This document shows, in pieces, positions 6,372-14,068 of a DNA stretch of 17,608 nucleotides; position 1 is the stretch's first letter; each line of letters opens with the position of its first letter. The DNA lies in contig SMXJ01000053.1 in NCBI GenBank assembly GCA_004356305.1, positions 1-17,608 of the forward strand, written 5' to 3'. Source of the DNA: Bacteroidota bacterium (GTDB lineage: Bacteria; Bacteroidota; Bacteroidia; Flavobacteriales; Flavobacteriaceae). Position numbers and translations under genes: made by a program. The notes below the pieces were generated by a model. That model was given only the letters and a program-made list of their open reading frames with translations, did no database searches and was not told where the DNA came from.

Positions 6372-8915
6372 TTCTTTCCTGACTTTTATGGTGAGTTCGT
6401 CTTTCTTTTTATCGAGATCCATAATAATTGTATCTCCATCCTTGAGTTTGGAATTGATGATCTCTTCCGCCAATGGATCTTCAATATATTTTTGAATGGC
6501 CCGTTTCAGGGGTCTCGCTCCGTAGGCTTTATCAAAGCCTTTTTCGGCTATATAATCCTTAGCCTTATCAGTAAGGTTCAAGGTATATCCTAGGTCGGAA
6601 ATGCGCTCAAATAATTGATCCAACTCAATGTCGATAATCTTGTGAATATGTTCTTTCTCCAGGGTATTGAATATCATAACGTCATCCACGCGATTCAAGA
6701 ATTCAGGTGCAAATGATTTCTTCAATGCATTTTCAATGATGCTTCTGGTATTTGAATCTATTTGGTTTTCTTTGGCGGAGGTTCCGAAACCAACACCTTG
6801 CCCAAAATCTCTGAGTTTACGAGCTCCAATGTTTGAAGTCATTATAATTATGGTATTTCTAAAATCGATTTTTCGACCCATACTATCAGTGAGATAGCCA
6901 TCGTCCAACACTTGTAACAGCATATTAAAAACATCCGGATGTGCTTTTTCTATCTCATCTAGTAATATCACTGCATATGGCTTACGCCTTATTTTCTCGG
7001 TTAATTGCCCGCCTTCTTCATAACCCACATATCCGGGGGGCGCACCGATCAGTCTGGATACCGCAAACTTCTCCATGTATTCACTCATGTCAATACGTAC
7101 CAATGCATTATCACTATCGAATAATTCGCGTGCTAAAACTTTGGCCAATTGTGTTTTTCCTACTCCCGTTTGACCTAAAAATATAAAGGAACCAATGGGT
7201 TTATTTGGATCTTTCAAGCCGGCACGATTGCGCTGTATTGCTTTAACCACTTTCGCAACGGCTTCATCCTGTCCAATTACCTTTCCTTTGATACGATCAG
7301 GTAGAGCCATAAGCTTGTTACTTTCTGTTTGTGCAATTCTATTTACCGGAACACCGGTCATCATAGAAACTACTTCTGCGACATTTTCTTCATCCACTAT
7401 TTCTTTGTGAAGTTTGGATTCTTTCTGCCAGGCCTCCTGCTCCGTGAGAAGTTCTTTTTCAAGATTCTTCTCATCATCTCGCAATTTGGCTGCTTCCTCA
7501 TATTTCTGTTTTTTTACAACAGAATTTTTCAACGCACGAACTTCTTCAAGTTTTTCTTCAAGGGTCAAGATCTTCTCCGGAACATTAATATTGGTAATAT
7601 GTACTCGAGATCCGGCCTCATCTAAGGCGTCGATAGCCTTGTCCGGCAGAAATCGTTCTGTCATATATCTATTAGTCAATTTAACACAAGCCTCCAGTGC
7701 TTTATCGGTATAGTTCACATTGTGATGTGCCTCATATTTGTCTTTTATATTCCGAAGAATTTCAAGAGTCTCTTCAACGGTAGTTGGTTCTACCAATACT
7801 TTCTGAAAACGTCTTTCCAATGCTCCGTCTTTTTCAATATACTGTCTGTACTCATCCAAAGTGGTAGCACCAATACATTGAATTTCACCACGGGCCAATG
7901 CCGGTTTGAACATATTGGAAGCATCCAGAGAGCCCGTCGCACCTCCGGCACCTACGATTGTGTGAATCTCATCGATGAACAGGATGATATTTTCATTCTT
8001 TTCCAACTCATTCATAACCGCTTTCATCCGTTCTTCAAATTGCCCTCGATATTTTGTTCCGGCAACCAAACTGGCCAGATCGAGCGTGACCACACGCTTG
8101 TCATAAAGAATCCGGGAAACTTTGCGTTCCACTATGCGCAATGCAAGTCCTTCGGCAATAGCCGATTTGCCCACACCCGGTTCTCCGATAAGTAGCGGGT
8201 TATTCTTTTTTCTTCGGCTTAATATCTGGGATACTCTTTGAATTTCTTTTTCGCGGCCTATCACGGGATCCAATTTTCCATCTACGGCCATTACGGTAAG
8301 ATCTCTTCCGAAATTATCTAAAACAGGTGTTTTCGATTTTTTACTCCCTTTGGTAGTACTCGATCCGGAGAATAAATTTTCTTTATCATCATCACCGGCA
8401 GCAGTATCATCATCATCATCATCATTTGGAAACGAATCTGAAGCCGTAGGTTCAATATAATCCTCGTCGTTGGTAATCATAAGCTTAAATTGATTTTTAA
8501 CCCCGTCATAATCCACATTCATTTTATGGAGCAGCTTGGTAGTGGGGTCATTTTCATTTCGTAAGATACAGAGTAACAAATGGGCTGTGTTGATGGATGA
8601 ACTTTGAAATAATTTAGCCTCGAGGAAAGTCGTCTTTAAAGCGCGTTCAGCCTGACGGGTCAAGTGTAAATTCTTCTTTTCATTGCTACTTGTCCCCGCA
8701 TTGGGGTTTGCAGGGCTCAAGATCTCTACTTTTCTTCTCAGATGGTTTAAATCAATATCCAGCGCGTTGAGGATGTTTACGGCCTTGCCATTGCCATCAC
8801 GCAAAAGTCCAAGCATCAAGTGTTCGGTGCCGATAAAATCATGGCCCAAACGCAATGCTTCCTCTTTGCTGAATGCAATTACATCTTTTACTCTTGGTGA
8901 AAAATTATCATCCAT
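6351..8915 (-). CDS. clpC: ClpC-type AAA+ unfoldase, ATP-binding subunit of the Clp protease
   Basis: ClpC unfolds substrates and threads them into the ClpP peptidase in the cytoplasm. The 854-aa product has a double Clp N-domain (about 1-150), then a linker with an Asp run (165-170). AAA module 1 has Walker A GEPGVGKS at 244-251, pore loop KYRG at 288-291, Walker B ILFIDE at 311-316 and arginine finger region ERRF at 367-370. A UVR-like coiled M-region lies at about 455-500. AAA module 2 has Walker A GQTGVGKT at 581-588, pore loop GYVGYEEGG at 628-636 and Walker B VILLDE at 649-654. VGF at 708-710 matches the ClpP-docking loop type (L/I/V-G-F), supporting a protease partner rather than a ClpB disaggregase; the short M-region also argues against ClpB. 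An AGGAG sequence sits at good spacing before the ATG, stronger than for most genes here. It diverges from gyrA. clpP is not in the window. Confidence 0.97.
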   Translation of the reverse strand: MDDNFSPRVKDVIAFSKEEALRLGHDFIGTEHLMLGLLRDGNGKAVNILNALDIDLNHLRRKVEILSPANPNAGTSSNEKKNLHLTRQAERALKTTFLEAKLFQSSSINTAHLLLCILRNENDPTTKLLHKMNVDYDGVKNQFKLMITNDEDYIEPTASDSFPNDDDDDDTAAGDDDKENLFSGSSTTKGSKKSKTPVLDNFGRDLTVMAVDGKLDPVIGREKEIQRVSQILSRRKKNNPLLIGEPGVGKSAIAEGLALRIVERKVSRILYDKRVVTLDLASLVAGTKYRGQFEERMKAVMNELEKNENIILFIDEIHTIVGAGGATGSLDASNMFKPALARGEIQCIGATTLDEYRQYIEKDGALERRFQKVLVEPTTVEETLEILRNIKDKYEAHHNVNYTDKALEACVKLTNRYMTERFLPDKAIDALDEAGSRVHITNINVPEKILTLEEKLEEVRALKNSVVKKQKYEEAAKLRDDEKNLEKELLTEQEAWQKESKLHKEIVDEENVAEVVSMMTGVPVNRIAQTESNKLMALPDRIKGKVIGQDEAVAKVVKAIQRNRAGLKDPNKPIGSFIFLGQTGVGKTQLAKVLARELFDSDNALVRIDMSEYMEKFAVSRLIGAPPGYVGYEEGGQLTEKIRRKPYAVILLDEIEKAHPDVFNMLLQVLDDGYLTDSMGRKIDFRNTIIIMTSNIGARKLRDFGQGVGFGTSAKENQIDSNTRSIIENALKKSFAPEFLNRVDDVMIFNTLEKEHIHKIIDIELDQLFERISDLGYTLNLTDKAKDYIAEKGFDKAYGARPLKRAIQKYIEDPLAEEIINSKLKDGDTIIMDLDKKKDELTIKVRKEKKATES
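8406..8423 (-). repeat. Trinucleotide repeat (GAT)6 in clpC encoding six aspartates
   Basis: Six uninterrupted GAT codons (ATC on the plus strand) encode Asp165-170 in the linker between the ClpC N-domain and the first AAA module. The linker is flexible and acidic, so a change in codon number would probably be tolerated. Confidence 0.85.
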
Positions 8916-8934
8916 ATATCGTTCTCCTAAGTGA

Positions 8935-8967
8935 CGAAAATAATTAAATATTATTAGTTAACGGCAA
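8935..8967 (-). promoter_or_regulatory. Candidate clpC promoter (TTG-N22-TATTTTCG)
   Basis: On the minus strand a TTG (complement of 8965-8967) is followed after 22 bp by TATTTTCG (complement of 8935-8942), which matches TAnnTTTG at all but one fixed position. Initiation just downstream would give a short leader containing the AGGAG ribosome-binding site. The perfect inverted repeat at 8974-8992 would then sit directly upstream of the -33 element. Confidence 0.35.
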
Positions 8968-8973
8968 AAATTA

Positions 8974-8992
8974 TACCTCAATATATGAGGTA
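8974..8992. repeat. Perfect 7-bp inverted repeat, operator-like, in the clpC-gyrA intergenic region
   Basis: TACCTCA (8974-8980) and TGAGGTA (8986-8992) are exact reverse complements around ATATA, a 19-bp dyad with the size and symmetry of a dimeric regulator site. No T-tract follows, so a terminator is unlikely. It lies 59 bp upstream of the clpC ATG and 184 bp upstream of the gyrA ATG. No regulator gene is adjacent. Confidence 0.5.
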
Positions 8993-9045
8993 GTAGTAAA
9001 TGGAGCAAAAAACTTTCAAATAACAAAGCTTAAAGTACGATAGTT

Positions 9046-9110
9046 ATTAACGATTTTCAACTGTTTTTTTGTTAATAAAATAATGAAGATTGCCCCTTTA
9101 AATCGTTAAT
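9046..9110. repeat. Perfect 11-bp inverted repeat with 43-bp spacer upstream of gyrA
   Basis: ATTAACGATTT (9046-9056) is the exact reverse complement of AAATCGTTAAT (9100-9110). The arms lie 130 and 66 bp before the gyrA ATG. They could be paired protein sites bridged by a loop, or the base of a hairpin in a gyrA leader transcript. An 8-bp palindrome CAAGCTTG follows at 9111-9118. No clean gyrA promoter is evident: the best weak match is TTG at 9116 with TAGATTTT 23 bp later. Confidence 0.55.
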
Positions 9111-9175
9111 CAAGCTTGCAATTTAATGTATATTGCTTTCTTAGATTTTAATAAATAAATTAACATAAAATATAT

Positions 9176-11830
9176 ATGGCAGAAGGCGAAAAATTAATCC
9201 TGATCAACATTGAAGATGAAATGAAGTCAGCCTACATCGATTACTCGATGTCGGTCATTGTGTCACGTGCTCTGCCAGATGTTCGTGATGGTATGAAGCC
9301 GGTTCACAGAAGGGTTTTATATGGAATGCATGAATTGGGAATTCGAGCCACGGGTGCACATAAGAAGTCGGCTAGAATAGTTGGCGAAGTTTTAGGAAAG
9401 TATCACCCACATGGTGATACTTCAGTTTATGATGCCATGGTACGTATGGCCCAATCATGGAGCTTGCGTTATATGCTGGTGGATGGGCAGGGTAATTTTG
9501 GATCTATAGACGGTGACGGTCCCGCCGCAATGCGATATACGGAAGCTCGTATGCAGAAGATATCCGAAGATATGCTGGCCGATATCGATAAAGAGACTGT
9601 GGACCACCAGCTAAACTTTGACGATACCTTACAGGAGCCTACCGTGCTTCCGACCAAGGTTCCCGCATTGCTGATCAATGGCGCTTCCGGGATTGCAGTT
9701 GGTATGGCGACCAATATGGCTCCCCATAACTTATCTGAGGTTATTGATGGTATCATTGCCTATATCGAAAATTCTGATATAGAAATTGACGAGTTGATGG
9801 AACACATAAAAGCACCCGACTTCCCAACCGGTGGCGTGATCTATGGTTATGAGGGTGTGAAAGAGGCATTTCACACCGGCCGTGGGCGCGTGGTAATGAG
9901 AGGAAAAGCTTCGTTCGAAGAAGTTGATGGACGTGAAAGTATAATCGTGACCGAAATTCCATATCAGGTGAACAAGGCCAATATGATCAAAAAAACCGCA
10001 GATCTCGTCAATAACAAGAGGATTGAAGGGATCTCGAATATCCGTGATGAGAGTGACCGCAATGGAATGCGTATAGTTTACATTCTGAAACGCGATGCCA
10101 TACCGAATATCGTTCTCAACATGTTGTATAAATACACCGAACTGCAATCCAGTTTTAGTGTCAATAATATTGCCCTTGTAAAAGGCAGGCCACGAATGTT
10201 GAATCTTAAGGAAATAATCCATTATTTCGTGGAACACCGCCACGAAGTCGTGACGCGCCGCACAAAGTATTTATTGCGTAAAGCCGAAGAGCGAGCTCAT
10301 GTCCTTGAAGGATTGATCACAGCTTCAGACAATATTGATGAAGTAATAGCTCTTATAAAGGCTTCGGCCAATGCCGATGAGGCTCGTGCCAAGTTGATAA
10401 AGAGGTTTGAACTTTCTGAAATTCAGTCAAAAGCCATCGTCGAAATGCGTCTGCGCCAATTGACGGGTCTGGAGCAGGATAAATTGCGTACCGAATATCA
10501 AGAGTTGAAGAAAACCATAGAGGAATACACGGATATCCTGGCGAATAAAGACCGAAGAATGGCGATCATCAAAGAAGAACTGGCCGAGATCAAGAAAAAA
10601 TACGGAGACGAGCGTCGTTCAATTATAGAATATGCAGGCGGTGATGTTAGTATTACCGATCTAATAGCAGATGAAAAAGTAGTGATCACAATTTCACATG
10701 CCGGATATATAAAGCGAACCTTACTAACAGAATATAAAAAGCAGCATAGAGGAGGAGTAGGCCAAAAAGCTACAGCAACGCGTCACGAAGACTTTTTAGA
10801 ACACCTCTTTGTTGGTACAAATCACCAATATATGTTATTCTTTACTCAAAAAGGAAAGTGTTTCTGGATGCGGGTATTTGAGATTCCGGAAGGGAGTAAA
10901 ACATCCAAAGGACGAGCTATCCAAAACCTGATCAATATAAAGCCGGATGATAAAGTGAAAGCGTTTATTTGTACACAAGATCTGAAAGATGAAGAGTATA
11001 TCAATAGTCACTATGTAATTATGGCTACCAAGAAAGGTCAAGTGAAGAAAACACCATTGGAGCAATATTCCCGTCCACGAACCAATGGGATCAATGCCAT
11101 TACGATCAGGGAAGATGATATTTTGCTTGAAGCCAAATTGACTACGGGAGATAGCCAGGTGATGTTGGCTGTAAAATCCGGAAAAGCCATTCGTTTTGAA
11201 GAAGGGAAAACAAGACCCATGGGCCGTAATGCATCGGGTGTAAGGGGCATTAGATTAGGTAGTGCAGATGATGAAGTGATCGGGATGATAGCGGTCGATG
11301 ACCTGGATTCTGATATTTTGGTTGTTTCTGAAAATGGCTACGGAAAACGTTCCAGTATAGAAGATTATCGTATCACCAATCGTGGAGGAAAAGGTGTAAA
11401 AACTATTAATGTTACCGAAAAAACCGGTAATTTAGTTGCTATAAAAAATGTAACCGATAGCGACGACCTGATGATCATCAATAAATCGGGGATCGCAATA
11501 CGGATGGCAGTGGCAGATCTTCGGGTCATGGGTAGAGCTACGCAGGGAGTCCGATTGATAAAAGTGAAGGAGAACGACGCTATTGCAGCTGTTGCAAAAG
11601 TTATGCATGATGATGATGATGTGGAACTGGATGAAGACGGTAATGAAGTCATTGTGGATGAGTCTGCAGGAGAGGGCGATGAGAACGGCACAGCAATTGA
11701 TAACGACGATACACAAACTGATGATAACGACGATACACAAGCTGATGATAACGACGATACACAAGCTGATGATAACGACGATACACAAGCTGATGATAAC
11801 GACGATACACAAACTGATGATAACGAATAA
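9176..11830 (+). CDS. gyrA: DNA gyrase subunit A
   Basis: GyrA forms the cleavage-rejoining core and DNA-wrapping arm of the gyrase A2B2 tetramer, which introduces negative supercoils. The product is 884 aa. The winged-helix/tower core (about 1-500) has the catalytic Tyr121 in AAMRYTEARM, one position before E. coli Tyr122. The quinolone pocket reads GDTSVYD, with Thr82 and Asp86 at the E. coli Ser83 and Asp87 positions. The C-terminal six-bladed pinwheel (about 500-815) carries a GyrA-box variant QHRGGVG at 523-529; the strict consensus is QRRGG(K/R)G, but having the box at all argues for GyrA over ParC. The remaining acidic tail (about 815-884) ends in five 8-residue repeats, DNDDTQ(T/A)D. 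In E. coli an acidic GyrA tail tunes wrapping, so a similar role is plausible. The start is ATG 9176. A TPR gene follows after 15 bp and probably shares the transcript. Confidence 0.98.
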   Translation: MAEGEKLILINIEDEMKSAYIDYSMSVIVSRALPDVRDGMKPVHRRVLYGMHELGIRATGAHKKSARIVGEVLGKYHPHGDTSVYDAMVRMAQSWSLRYMLVDGQGNFGSIDGDGPAAMRYTEARMQKISEDMLADIDKETVDHQLNFDDTLQEPTVLPTKVPALLINGASGIAVGMATNMAPHNLSEVIDGIIAYIENSDIEIDELMEHIKAPDFPTGGVIYGYEGVKEAFHTGRGRVVMRGKASFEEVDGRESIIVTEIPYQVNKANMIKKTADLVNNKRIEGISNIRDESDRNGMRIVYILKRDAIPNIVLNMLYKYTELQSSFSVNNIALVKGRPRMLNLKEIIHYFVEHRHEVVTRRTKYLLRKAEERAHVLEGLITASDNIDEVIALIKASANADEARAKLIKRFELSEIQSKAIVEMRLRQLTGLEQDKLRTEYQELKKTIEEYTDILANKDRRMAIIKEELAEIKKKYGDERRSIIEYAGGDVSITDLIADEKVVITISHAGYIKRTLLTEYKKQHRGGVGQKATATRHEDFLEHLFVGTNHQYMLFFTQKGKCFWMRVFEIPEGSKTSKGRAIQNLINIKPDDKVKAFICTQDLKDEEYINSHYVIMATKKGQVKKTPLEQYSRPRTNGINAITIREDDILLEAKLTTGDSQVMLAVKSGKAIRFEEGKTRPMGRNASGVRGIRLGSADDEVIGMIAVDDLDSDILVVSENGYGKRSSIEDYRITNRGGKGVKTINVTEKTGNLVAIKNVTDSDDLMIINKSGIAIRMAVADLRVMGRATQGVRLIKVKENDAIAAVAKVMHDDDDVELDEDGNEVIVDESAGEGDENGTAIDNDDTQTDDNDDTQADDNDDTQADDNDDTQADDNDDTQTDDNE
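11699..11830 (+). repeat. 24-bp tandem repeat, five full copies plus a 12-bp partial, in the gyrA 3' end
   Basis: Units start at 11699, 11723, 11747, 11771 and 11795, each GATAACGACGATACACAA followed by ACTGAT (units 1 and 5) or GCTGAT (units 2-4). The partial at 11819-11830 ends in the gyrA stop. The copies differ only at this one A/G base (Thr or Ala), so the array is recent or kept homogeneous. The length is a multiple of three, so copy-number change leaves gyrA in frame. Confidence 0.98.
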
Positions 11831-11845
11831 AATAAAATTGCTATA

Positions 11846-13117
11846 ATGAAAAAGCATATACTTTTGGCCGGAATTCTATTGATCTCAGTTTCGGCTTTTG
11901 CTCAGAAAAAAGAAATTAAAAAAGCTGAGAAAGCTTTGAAAAATGGTGATCTAACCGAAGCCATTGGGCTATTAAATCAGGCTGAAGGACTTATTTCCAA
12001 TGCCGACAACAAACTAAAAGCTCAATTTTACGTGGTCAAAGGTGAGGTGTATTTGGCAGATGCGGGAAAAAATAATTATGATAAAATGAAAACTGCTTCT
12101 GTCGCTTTTGCCAAAGCTGACGAAATAGGGGAATCGAGCTACAAAGAACGAGTGAGTATCGGTAAACAAAACCTAAGGGTTGCTTTAGTGAACAGTGCGA
12201 TTAGCGATCAAAACAGTAAAAACTATTCCCTTGCATCCGAGAAATTACATACCAGTTATATGGCCAGCAAGAAGGATACTTCCGATTTGTATTACGCGGC
12301 CGGAAATGCGGTGAACGCAAAGGATTATCCTAGGGCATTGAAATTCTATAAAGAACTTTTGGATTTGGGATATACAGGAATTCAAAAAGAGTATACCGCA
12401 TTGGACAATAAAAGTGGCAAAGTGGTTTCGTTTGGAGATGAGAATGAACGAAATACCGCATTGCTAACCGGAAATTATACCAATCCGGATGAAAGAATGC
12501 GACCTTCCGTTAAGGGAGATATCCTTAAAAAAGTGACCAAGATATACATGAGTCAAGGTGAGAATGAAAAAGCGCTTGTTATTATGGAAGAAGCCAGAAC
12601 GGCTAATCCGGATGACGTAGGTTTGATTCGTTCTGAAGTGGATTTGGCTTATAAAATGGGGGATATGGAGAAGTATACTACTTTGATGAACGAAATGATC
12701 AAATCCGATCCGACCAACCCGGAGCTTTATTATAATCTTGGTGTAAGCGCAGCACAACTGGATCAAAAAGAAAAAGCATTGGATTATTATAAAAAGGCTT
12801 TGGAACTAAAACCCGATTATGATCTGGCACAGATCAATATAGCGGCATTATTACTGAGCGATGAAGGGAAGATAGTAGAAGAAATGAATGATCTGGGTAC
12901 TTCGTCTGCAGATGACAGAAGGTATAATGAACTTAAAAAGCAACGAACTGACCTGTATGAAGAGGTGCTACCATATTTAGAATCTGCGATAAAAACTAAA
13001 AGCGATAACATTGAGTTGGTAAGAACACTTATGAATATCTACAGCCAGTTAGGACGAGATGATAAATATAAGACCATGAAGGCTAAACTCGAAAACATGG
13101 AAGTTGGAGGAGAATAA
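11846..13117 (+). CDS. Exported tetratricopeptide-repeat protein
   Basis: The product is 423 aa. The N-terminus is a signal peptide (MKKHILLAGILLISVSAFA, cleavage probably before Gln20) with no lipobox cysteine, so the protein is likely periplasmic or surface-exposed. TPR-like helix pairs recur through the chain. The clearest is NPELYYNLGVSAAQLDQKEK with KALDYYKKALELKP just after it (about residues 289-322), and others lie near residues 25-55, 140-175 and 230-270. TPR arrays are protein-binding scaffolds and no catalytic motif is visible, so no specific function is assigned. The gene follows gyrA by 15 bp and a strong terminator follows it, indicating a two-gene transcript. I recall a TPR gene behind gyrA in other flavobacteria, but no functional link to gyrase is established. 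Its ATG overlaps a TAA in the +1 frame of gyrA. Confidence 0.88.
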   Translation: MKKHILLAGILLISVSAFAQKKEIKKAEKALKNGDLTEAIGLLNQAEGLISNADNKLKAQFYVVKGEVYLADAGKNNYDKMKTASVAFAKADEIGESSYKERVSIGKQNLRVALVNSAISDQNSKNYSLASEKLHTSYMASKKDTSDLYYAAGNAVNAKDYPRALKFYKELLDLGYTGIQKEYTALDNKSGKVVSFGDENERNTALLTGNYTNPDERMRPSVKGDILKKVTKIYMSQGENEKALVIMEEARTANPDDVGLIRSEVDLAYKMGDMEKYTTLMNEMIKSDPTNPELYYNLGVSAAQLDQKEKALDYYKKALELKPDYDLAQINIAALLLSDEGKIVEEMNDLGTSSADDRRYNELKKQRTDLYEEVLPYLESAIKTKSDNIELVRTLMNIYSQLGRDDKYKTMKAKLENMEVGGE

Positions 13118-13141
13118 GATTCATCCTTGACAGGAATATAT

Positions 13142-13175
13142 AAAAACCGTCCGAGATTTTCGGACGGTTTTTTTT
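13142..13175 (+). terminator. Strong intrinsic terminator after the gyrA-TPR unit
   Basis: AAAAACCGTCCGA (13142-13154) pairs perfectly with TCGGACGGTTTTT (13160-13172) around a 5-nt loop and is followed by a run of eight T (13168-13175). The GC-rich core makes this the best terminator in the window. The A-tract on the other side may let it also stop minus-strand transcripts from the NlpC/P60 gene. Confidence 0.95.
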
Positions 13176-13240
13176 GATCCTTTTCATAGGTTATCTAATC
13201 ACAGGAATAACCAACGAGCCTATGATTTTGGTAAATACCG

Positions 13241-13990
13241 TTAAATAATTCGTTTTATTACCCGTAGTTTATGGGTGTGTTTCCTTTTTTCGTAATTGAA
13301 AATACCTATATGGTCCAGGCGATCGATTCGTACCTGACCATGGGAGTGGATAATATAATTGTCTTCCATTATAATACCCACGTGGATGATAGTGCCTTCC
13401 GAGTTGTCAAAAAAGGCTAAATCTCCCGCTTCACTCTCCTCGATAAAACTAATTGCTTCGCCTTGTGTTGACTGCTGGCTAACATCCCGCATTAATTTAT
13501 GGCCATTCAATTTATAGACCATTTGTGTCAATCCGCTGCAATCAATTCCGAAAGGAGTTTTACCACCCCACATATACGGGGCATTCAGGTAAAGTATTGC
13601 GGTATCTATGAGATGTTTTTTCTTAATAGTTTCAGAAATTGATTTTCCTTCGAAACCATGATCCAATATTTTTAGTCCATTGAGGATGCTACCCAAAGGT
13701 ATTGAGAGCAATTGCCCTTCCGAAGTAGTTATAAAGTCGATCAGATCCGAAGATAATCGCAACTTTTGCGATGTAAGTCCTTTGTGTTCGTTTTCGGAAA
13801 TTAAACGGAACTGTTTATTATCGATCCAACCTTCATAACCATCGAAATCCAAGCAAACACGACTCCATTTACTCCTGCTTTCCGGCACTTTTAACGTTTC
13901 TCCGTACAATACCTGAGTTACCAATTCGCTTTGATCACTTGCTTTTGCGCGCAAAGGAACAATGCTAAGAGGACAAATACCATATTTCAT
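13241..13990 (-). CDS. SH3-domain NlpC/P60 family peptidase (C40)
   Basis: The product is 249 aa. N-terminal SH3-like segments (about 1-115) include RAKASDQSELVTQVLYGE and a WSRVCLDFDGYEGWI core. The NlpC/P60 domain (about 125-249) shows the catalytic Cys151 in GIDCSGLTQMVY, His203 in HVGIIM and a third polar residue, probably His215, in YIIHSHG. These enzymes cleave gamma-D-glutamyl bonds in peptidoglycan stem peptides. No signal peptide or membrane segment is visible, and the start MKYGICPLSIVPLRA resembles cytosolic YkfC-like muropeptide-recycling enzymes, so recycling of imported cell-wall peptides is my inference. The start is the ATG at 13988-13990. An in-frame TTG at 14029 would add 13 residues of poor resemblance to the family. 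It lies 78 bp downstream of the thiolase gene on the same strand and may share its transcript. Confidence 0.92.
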   Translation of the reverse strand: MKYGICPLSIVPLRAKASDQSELVTQVLYGETLKVPESRSKWSRVCLDFDGYEGWIDNKQFRLISENEHKGLTSQKLRLSSDLIDFITTSEGQLLSIPLGSILNGLKILDHGFEGKSISETIKKKHLIDTAILYLNAPYMWGGKTPFGIDCSGLTQMVYKLNGHKLMRDVSQQSTQGEAISFIEESEAGDLAFFDNSEGTIIHVGIIMEDNYIIHSHGQVRIDRLDHIGIFNYEKRKHTHKLRVIKRII

Positions 13991-14068
13991 CTGGGAGTTA
14001 TATTGTTTTAGGGAACCGATGTGATCCAATTGATTTCATCTTAGAACTTTGCAGTTTAAAAAGATAGA

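Noticed and set aside
7722..8195. 157-aa plus-strand open frame inside clpC
   Set aside because: It is antisense to the AAA module 1 coding region, and its composition is what reversed ClpC codons give.
8916..9175. Possible small gene or RNA between clpC and gyrA
   Set aside because: No frame of useful length with a ribosome-binding site is present, and the structure seen is explained as inverted repeats and promoters. A small RNA cannot be excluded but nothing positive supports one.
9731..10243. 170-aa minus-strand open frame inside gyrA
   Set aside because: It lies wholly within a conserved coding sequence on the other strand and has no recognisable domain.
11432..11857. 141-aa minus-strand open frame opposite the gyrA 3' end, with repeated IVVIISLC
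   Set aside because: It is the antisense of the gyrA tandem repeat and pinwheel codons. The stop-free repeat keeps it open, and it has no start context or family resemblance.
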